Assembly: GCA_009692305.1 (NCBI GenBank)
Contig: SHZK01000008.1
Coordinates: 36,441 to 100,440 of the forward strand
DNA from: Gammaproteobacteria bacterium
Lineage (GTDB): Bacteria > Pseudomonadota > Gammaproteobacteria > Pseudomonadales > Pseudohongiellaceae
Direction: 5' to 3'
DNA: 64,000 nt
Made by a program: the position numbers and the translations under genes. This document shows, piece by piece, positions 62,282-64,000 of this stretch. The notes below the pieces were generated by a model. That model did not search any database. It saw nothing but the letters and a program-made list of their open reading frames with translations, and was not told the DNA's origin. The stretch's first letter is position 1. Every line of letters begins with the position of its first letter.

Positions 62282-62368
62282 GCCCAGGTGGCGGAATTGG
62301 TAGACGCGCTAGCTTCAGGTGCTAGTAATCGTAAGGTTGTGGAGGTTCAAGTCCTCTCCTGGGCACCA
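62282..62368 (+). tRNA. tRNA-Leu, anticodon CAG
   Basis: GCCCAGG (62282-62288) pairs with CCTGGGC (62358-62364), and the CCA end is encoded (62366-62368). It has the GTGGCGGAATTGGTAGACGC D-region of leucine tRNAs, an anticodon loop CTTCAGG with anticodon CAG, a long variable arm, and a GGTTCAAGTCC T-arm. It reads CUG. The 3' part (about 62345-62368) is the probable insertion site of the island whose integrase follows. Confidence 0.97.
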
Positions 62369-62489
62369 CTACAAAGTCCGACAGCATCCCATAAAGTTTA
62401 TTTTACCCTTAGGAATCAATTGGATATGGGCTTTTCACGTCCTATCACGTCCACTGCCATTTGGTAACATCCAGAATCTTTAGTAACAT

Positions 62490-62534
62490 CCATAGCAACA
62501 CCGGCTGCATAGGCAAAATCCAGTGTTGCTATGG
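62490..62534. promoter_or_regulatory. 12-bp inverted repeat over the integrase ribosome-binding site; flanking direct repeats
   Basis: CCATAGCAACAC (62490-62501) and its exact complement GTGTTGCTATGG (62523-62534) are separated by 21 bases, just before the GGGAG and ATG of the integrase. The hairpin would cover the ribosome-binding region; it could also be a protein-binding site. Upstream are two TCACGTCC copies ten bases apart (62435, 62445) and two GTAACATCCA copies 19 bases apart (62464, 62483), typical of arm-type integrase or excisionase sites. Confidence 0.65.
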
Positions 62535-62547
62535 GAGTGCTGAGATT

Positions 62548-63813
62548 ATGGGACGAGGAATCGAAAGACTTTCTGACCTTGAAGTCCGTCAGGCAAAGCC
62601 TAAAGACAAAGAATACAGCCTGGCAGACGGCGGAAACTTGTACCTGCGGGTCAAGACGACCGGAAGCAAAGTATGGGTTCTTAATTATTATCGCCCCGCC
62701 ACTAAGCAGCGGGCCAACATTGGTCTGGGCTCATACCCGGATGTATCCCTCGGAAAAGCCCGCAAAGAAGCCAAGGCACTTCGAGTCGTTCTGGGCGAAG
62801 GCATCGACCCAAAAGAGCACCGGGAAGACCAAGAGCGCGAGAAGACTGAACAATACGCCAACACCTTCGAGCATATTGCCCGCAATTGGCTGACCTTAAA
62901 AAAAGGTAAAGTCTCACCTGCCTATCACGACAAGATTACCGGACGATTGGAAAAGTATATCTTTCCAAAGATGGGGAAAACGCCGATCCACAAAGTGTCC
63001 GCTGCCACCACCATTGGCATCATCACCCCATTGGCAACTGATGAAAAACTGGAAACTGTCAAAAAGATCTGCCGCTGGATCAATGAGGTCATGGTTTACG
63101 CCGTCAATACCGGCGTGGCACATGCCAACCCGTTAAGCGGTATCGGTAAGGCCTTCAGTGCGCCGAAGGTCACCAACCTCCCCACCCTCCGCCCTGACGA
63201 GCTGCCAGCATTAATGTATGCCATCCAACATTCCAACACCAAACTGGTTACCCGCTGCCTGATCGAATGGCAGATGCATACTATGGTGCGGCCTGGTGAA
63301 GCTGCTGGTACCAGATGGGATGAAATTGACCGTGAAAAGAAGGAATGGACCATCCCTGCGGAACGCATGAAAAAAAACAAACCGCATATTGTCCCATTGA
63401 GCGAACAGGCGCTGAAGCTTCTAACAGTATTGAAGCCGGTCAGCGGCCACAGAGAATTCGTTTTCCCGTCTGATCACAATCCGCGCAAATCCGCCAACTC
63501 TCAGTCAGCCAATCGCGCTCTGGCCAGAATGGGTTTCCATGGACGACTTGTTTCTCATGGACTCAGAGCGCTTGCCAGCACCACCCTGAATGAAACGGGG
63601 TTCGATTCTGATGTGATAGAGGCTGCGCTGGCACACGTCGACAAAAACTCTGTACGCGCAGCATACAACCGGGCGCAGTATTTAGAGCGCCGCAGGAAAA
63701 TGATGGGTTGGTGGTCCGATCATATCGAGCAGTGCGCGACAGGCAAAATGCCGATTACTTCCGGAAGGCTGCAGATTCAGCGAGCGCGGTCCATGGTAGG
63801 GAGGGCAACATAA
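62548..63813 (+). CDS. Tyrosine-recombinase integrase of a tRNA-Leu island
   Basis: The 421-residue protein has an N-terminal DUF4102 arm-binding domain (RLSDLEVRQAKPKDKEYSLA; YLRVKTTGSKVWVLNY), a core-binding domain (TFEHIARNWLTLKKGKVSP) and the catalytic domain with the Arg in MVRPGEAAGTRWDEID, HGLRALASTTLNE (His, Arg), ALAHVDKNSVRAAYNR (His and Tyr nucleophile). It lies 180 bases after tRNA-Leu in the same direction, the classic layout of a P4-type island. I used ATG 62548; an upstream frame adds 29 residues over the inverted repeat. Confidence 0.95.
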   Translation: MGRGIERLSDLEVRQAKPKDKEYSLADGGNLYLRVKTTGSKVWVLNYYRPATKQRANIGLGSYPDVSLGKARKEAKALRVVLGEGIDPKEHREDQEREKTEQYANTFEHIARNWLTLKKGKVSPAYHDKITGRLEKYIFPKMGKTPIHKVSAATTIGIITPLATDEKLETVKKICRWINEVMVYAVNTGVAHANPLSGIGKAFSAPKVTNLPTLRPDELPALMYAIQHSNTKLVTRCLIEWQMHTMVRPGEAAGTRWDEIDREKKEWTIPAERMKKNKPHIVPLSEQALKLLTVLKPVSGHREFVFPSDHNPRKSANSQSANRALARMGFHGRLVSHGLRALASTTLNETGFDSDVIEAALAHVDKNSVRAAYNRAQYLERRRKMMGWWSDHIEQCATGKMPITSGRLQIQRARSMVGRAT

Positions 63814-63814
63814 A

Positions 63815-64000
63815 ATGCCCCGAAAGAAGCCAGTTGAACCCGATCCACTTCAAGTCATAGAAGACAATGGCGTGATAATAGGCGAAGTTCGAGATGAAAC
63901 TTGCTGGGTCATGAGTAGAGGGGCGCATAGAACACTCCAGTACAATCGTGATCGACTAGACCCAGCACTAAAATGGGCGGCCGACAAATATTTCGGCCTT
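63815..64000 (+). CDS. Hypothetical island protein, cut by window end
   Basis: A frame opens at ATG 63815, one base after the integrase stop, with GGGAGGG nine bases upstream, and continues to the window end (62 codons). The start reads MPRKKPVEPDPLQVIEDNGV, followed by IGEVRDETCWVMSRGAHRTL. I recognise no family. It may be an accessory gene of the same island. Confidence 0.6.
   Translation, partial: MPRKKPVEPDPLQVIEDNGVIIGEVRDETCWVMSRGAHRTLQYNRDRLDPALKWAADKYFGL

Noticed and set aside
1..64000. CRISPR array, IS element or transposase gene
   Set aside because: No regular spacer-repeat pattern and no transposase-like protein was seen anywhere in the window.

Overview
The window looks like chromosome of a gammaproteobacterium of moderate GC content. 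The evidence is the gene order nrdR-ribD-ribE-ribB-ribH-nusB-thiL-pgpA-ribA, the block rpsF-rpsR-DUF2232-rplI-dnaB-alr-radA, the pair rnr-rlmB, an EttA-type ABC-F protein, and many Tat, c-type cytochrome and TonB genes. I cannot assign a genus. No plasmid or phage replication origin and no CRISPR array is visible.

Layout. 1-7470 (minus): riboflavin/housekeeping operon running from nrdR to the start of ribA, plus glyA. 7731-13876: ettA, a nucleotidase, a P-like/DnaT-like replication pair, a P-loop kinase and an esterase. 13900-31800 is an accessory zone. It holds an exported argininosuccinate-lyase homologue, a PqqB-like hydrolase, a LysR gene facing an AhpD/TPR chimera, a periplasmic sugar-oxidation cluster (LacC-like, GMC, Gfo/Idh), small secreted proteins, an SGNH hydrolase, an ABC exporter and two epoxide-hydrolase-like proteins. 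Several copies of a GGGGTCAG palindromic repeat lie here, often at gene 3' ends. 31800-38840: MscS, RlmK, a frameshifted SulP transporter, and an exported matrixin protease with its partner. 38881-50318: secreted catabolic genes, including a cytochrome/propeller protein, an amidase, a Tat Rossmann protein, and the string flavin amine oxidase - dihaem cytochrome c - DAACS symporter - exported RidA, followed by a cupin and a TonB receptor. 50700-52100: a methyltransferase remnant and an acetyltransferase. 52125-62092 (minus): radA, alr, dnaB, rplI, DUF2232, rpsR, rpsF, rlmB, rnr. 62217-64000: a tRNA-Leu(CAG) gene with its promoter, then a tyrosine recombinase that marks the left edge of a genomic island continuing beyond the window.

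Two themes stand out. First, gene decay: a gene with two in-frame stops, a one-base frameshift in a SulP transporter, a LuxR response regulator missing its middle, an MscS gene running out of frame into an MscL tail, an AhpD/TPR chimera, and a methyltransferase lacking its SAM-binding half. Second, a probable periplasmic amine-dehydrogenase module at 43322-47618. Its flavoenzyme would pass electrons to the adjacent cytochrome c and its imine product would be cleared by an exported RidA. I consider this the most interesting candidate system. All functions are inferred from sequence reading alone.
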